Of a stretch of 6,013 nucleotides of DNA, positions 5,657 to 6,013 are shown one piece after another; position 1 is the first letter of the stretch, and every line of letters starts with the position of its first letter. A program made the translations under genes and the position numbers. This DNA comes from Euryarchaeota archaeon UBA181 (GTDB taxonomy: Archaea; Thermoplasmatota; Poseidoniia; Poseidoniales; Thalassarchaeaceae). Where the stretch lies: assembly GCA_002496725.1 (NCBI GenBank), contig DALI01000013.1, positions 909 to 6,921 on the forward strand. The letters run 5' to 3'. Under the pieces are notes generated by a model, which did not search any database, was not told the DNA's origin, and saw only the letters and a list, made by a program, of their open reading frames with translations.

Positions 5657-6013
5657 ATGAAGACGGGGACACTGCTCATCGTCATGATGATGGTTTCTAT
5701 TTCAGCCGCTGGTTGTATTCACACTGACAGCGGGAGCTCAGGAGTCATCAGTGAAGAAGGGGTGCATAGTGGAGTTTTTGTCACTGGCCCTGATGGGATG
5801 TCTCTTGATATTCCTCCAATTCCCATGGAGTTTGTATTCAGTGACGTGGGAGAAGATGGGGCTGAGCCCAGTATTGGGATAACGTCTAGTGGATGTATTT
5901 TCTTCATTGCATTCGAGAAGGTCATGCGTTCATGTGACTTCGGACAGTCATGGGAGGAAGTGACAGGGCCGGAGTGCTCTTTTACCACAAGTGACCCATA
6001 TGGGTGGGTTGAT
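5657..6013 (+). CDS. Asp-box (BNR-like) lipoprotein, N-terminal 119 residues, 3' end beyond window
   Basis: This predicted exported lipoprotein is open to the right edge. Residues 1-20 form a signal: K2, hydrophobic core LLIVMMMVSI, then AAGC with Cys20 as the likely lipid attachment site. The -3 position is Ala, not the usual Leu, so the lipobox is less strict than that of the PKD lipoprotein. After a Ser/Gly-rich stretch (24-29), residues about 72-100 form a beta-rich unit, GCIFFIAFEKVMRSCDFGQSWE. It contains S92-C-D94-F-G96-Q-S-W99, which matches the Asp-box SxDxGxxW found in BNR/sialidase-type beta-propellers. One unit alone does not show a propeller; more repeats would have to follow beyond the edge. 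Cysteines at 80, 93 and 107 may pair. The start is chosen because it keeps K2 before the core. No Shine-Dalgarno is visible. The gene begins 55 bp after the ilvE stop with no T-run terminator between. An Asp-box does not by itself mean sialidase activity. Confidence 0.82.
   Translation, partial: MKTGTLLIVMMMVSISAAGCIHTDSGSSGVISEEGVHSGVFVTGPDGMSLDIPPIPMEFVFSDVGEDGAEPSIGITSSGCIFFIAFEKVMRSCDFGQSWEEVTGPECSFTTSDPYGWVD

Noticed and set aside
5719..5988. 89-codon minus-strand ORF at the right end
   Set aside because: It is antisense to the Asp-box lipoprotein, which has a signal peptide and a recognisable motif; the antisense product has neither.
1..6013. CRISPR array, tRNA or rRNA gene, insertion sequence, toxin-antitoxin or defence module
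   Set aside because: Reading both strands showed no regularly spaced repeats, no tRNA-like cloverleaf, no transposase and no paired small ORFs. The genes account for nearly all of the sequence.

Overview
The window looks like a piece of a marine planktonic euryarchaeal genome, most likely Marine Group II (Poseidoniales) or a close Thermoplasmatota relative. Three things suggest this: an archaeal-type elongation factor 1-alpha, an archaeal family B DNA polymerase with a C-terminal PCNA-binding tail, and short lipobox-bearing secreted proteins with PKD and Asp-box modules. The lineage is inferred from gene content and recalled protein resemblance, not from a database search. Base composition is near balanced and looks similar across the genes, so there is no obvious compositional island.

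Layout: from the left edge to about 4441 everything is on the minus strand. In transcription order this is DNA polymerase B (4441 to 1817), a PKD-domain lipoprotein (1770 to 574) and the 5' part of the EF-1alpha gene (462 to 1, running off the left edge just at its NKxD motif). A 134-bp divergent intergenic region (4442-4575) carries a clean 7-bp inverted repeat. It separates polB from a plus-strand branched-chain aminotransferase gene (4576-5601, GTG start). A second lipoprotein gene follows on the plus strand (from 5657, cut by the right edge) and carries one visible Asp-box motif. No intergenic stretch exceeds about 135 bp.

The genes do not form one pathway: they cover translation, replication and repair, branched-chain amino acid metabolism, and two cell-surface or exported proteins of unknown role. 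The EF-1alpha gene has a good Shine-Dalgarno sequence and a TATA-like box of its own. Both lipoprotein genes lack a recognisable Shine-Dalgarno, which hints at mixed leadered and leaderless translation. I found no RNA gene, CRISPR array, insertion sequence or defence system. The window reads as ordinary chromosomal core sequence with two accessory surface proteins, and I see no convincing undescribed system. The points most worth following are the plant/animal-type aminotransferase, the uncharacterised C-terminal region of the first lipoprotein, the alternative polymerase start and the divergent operator candidate.
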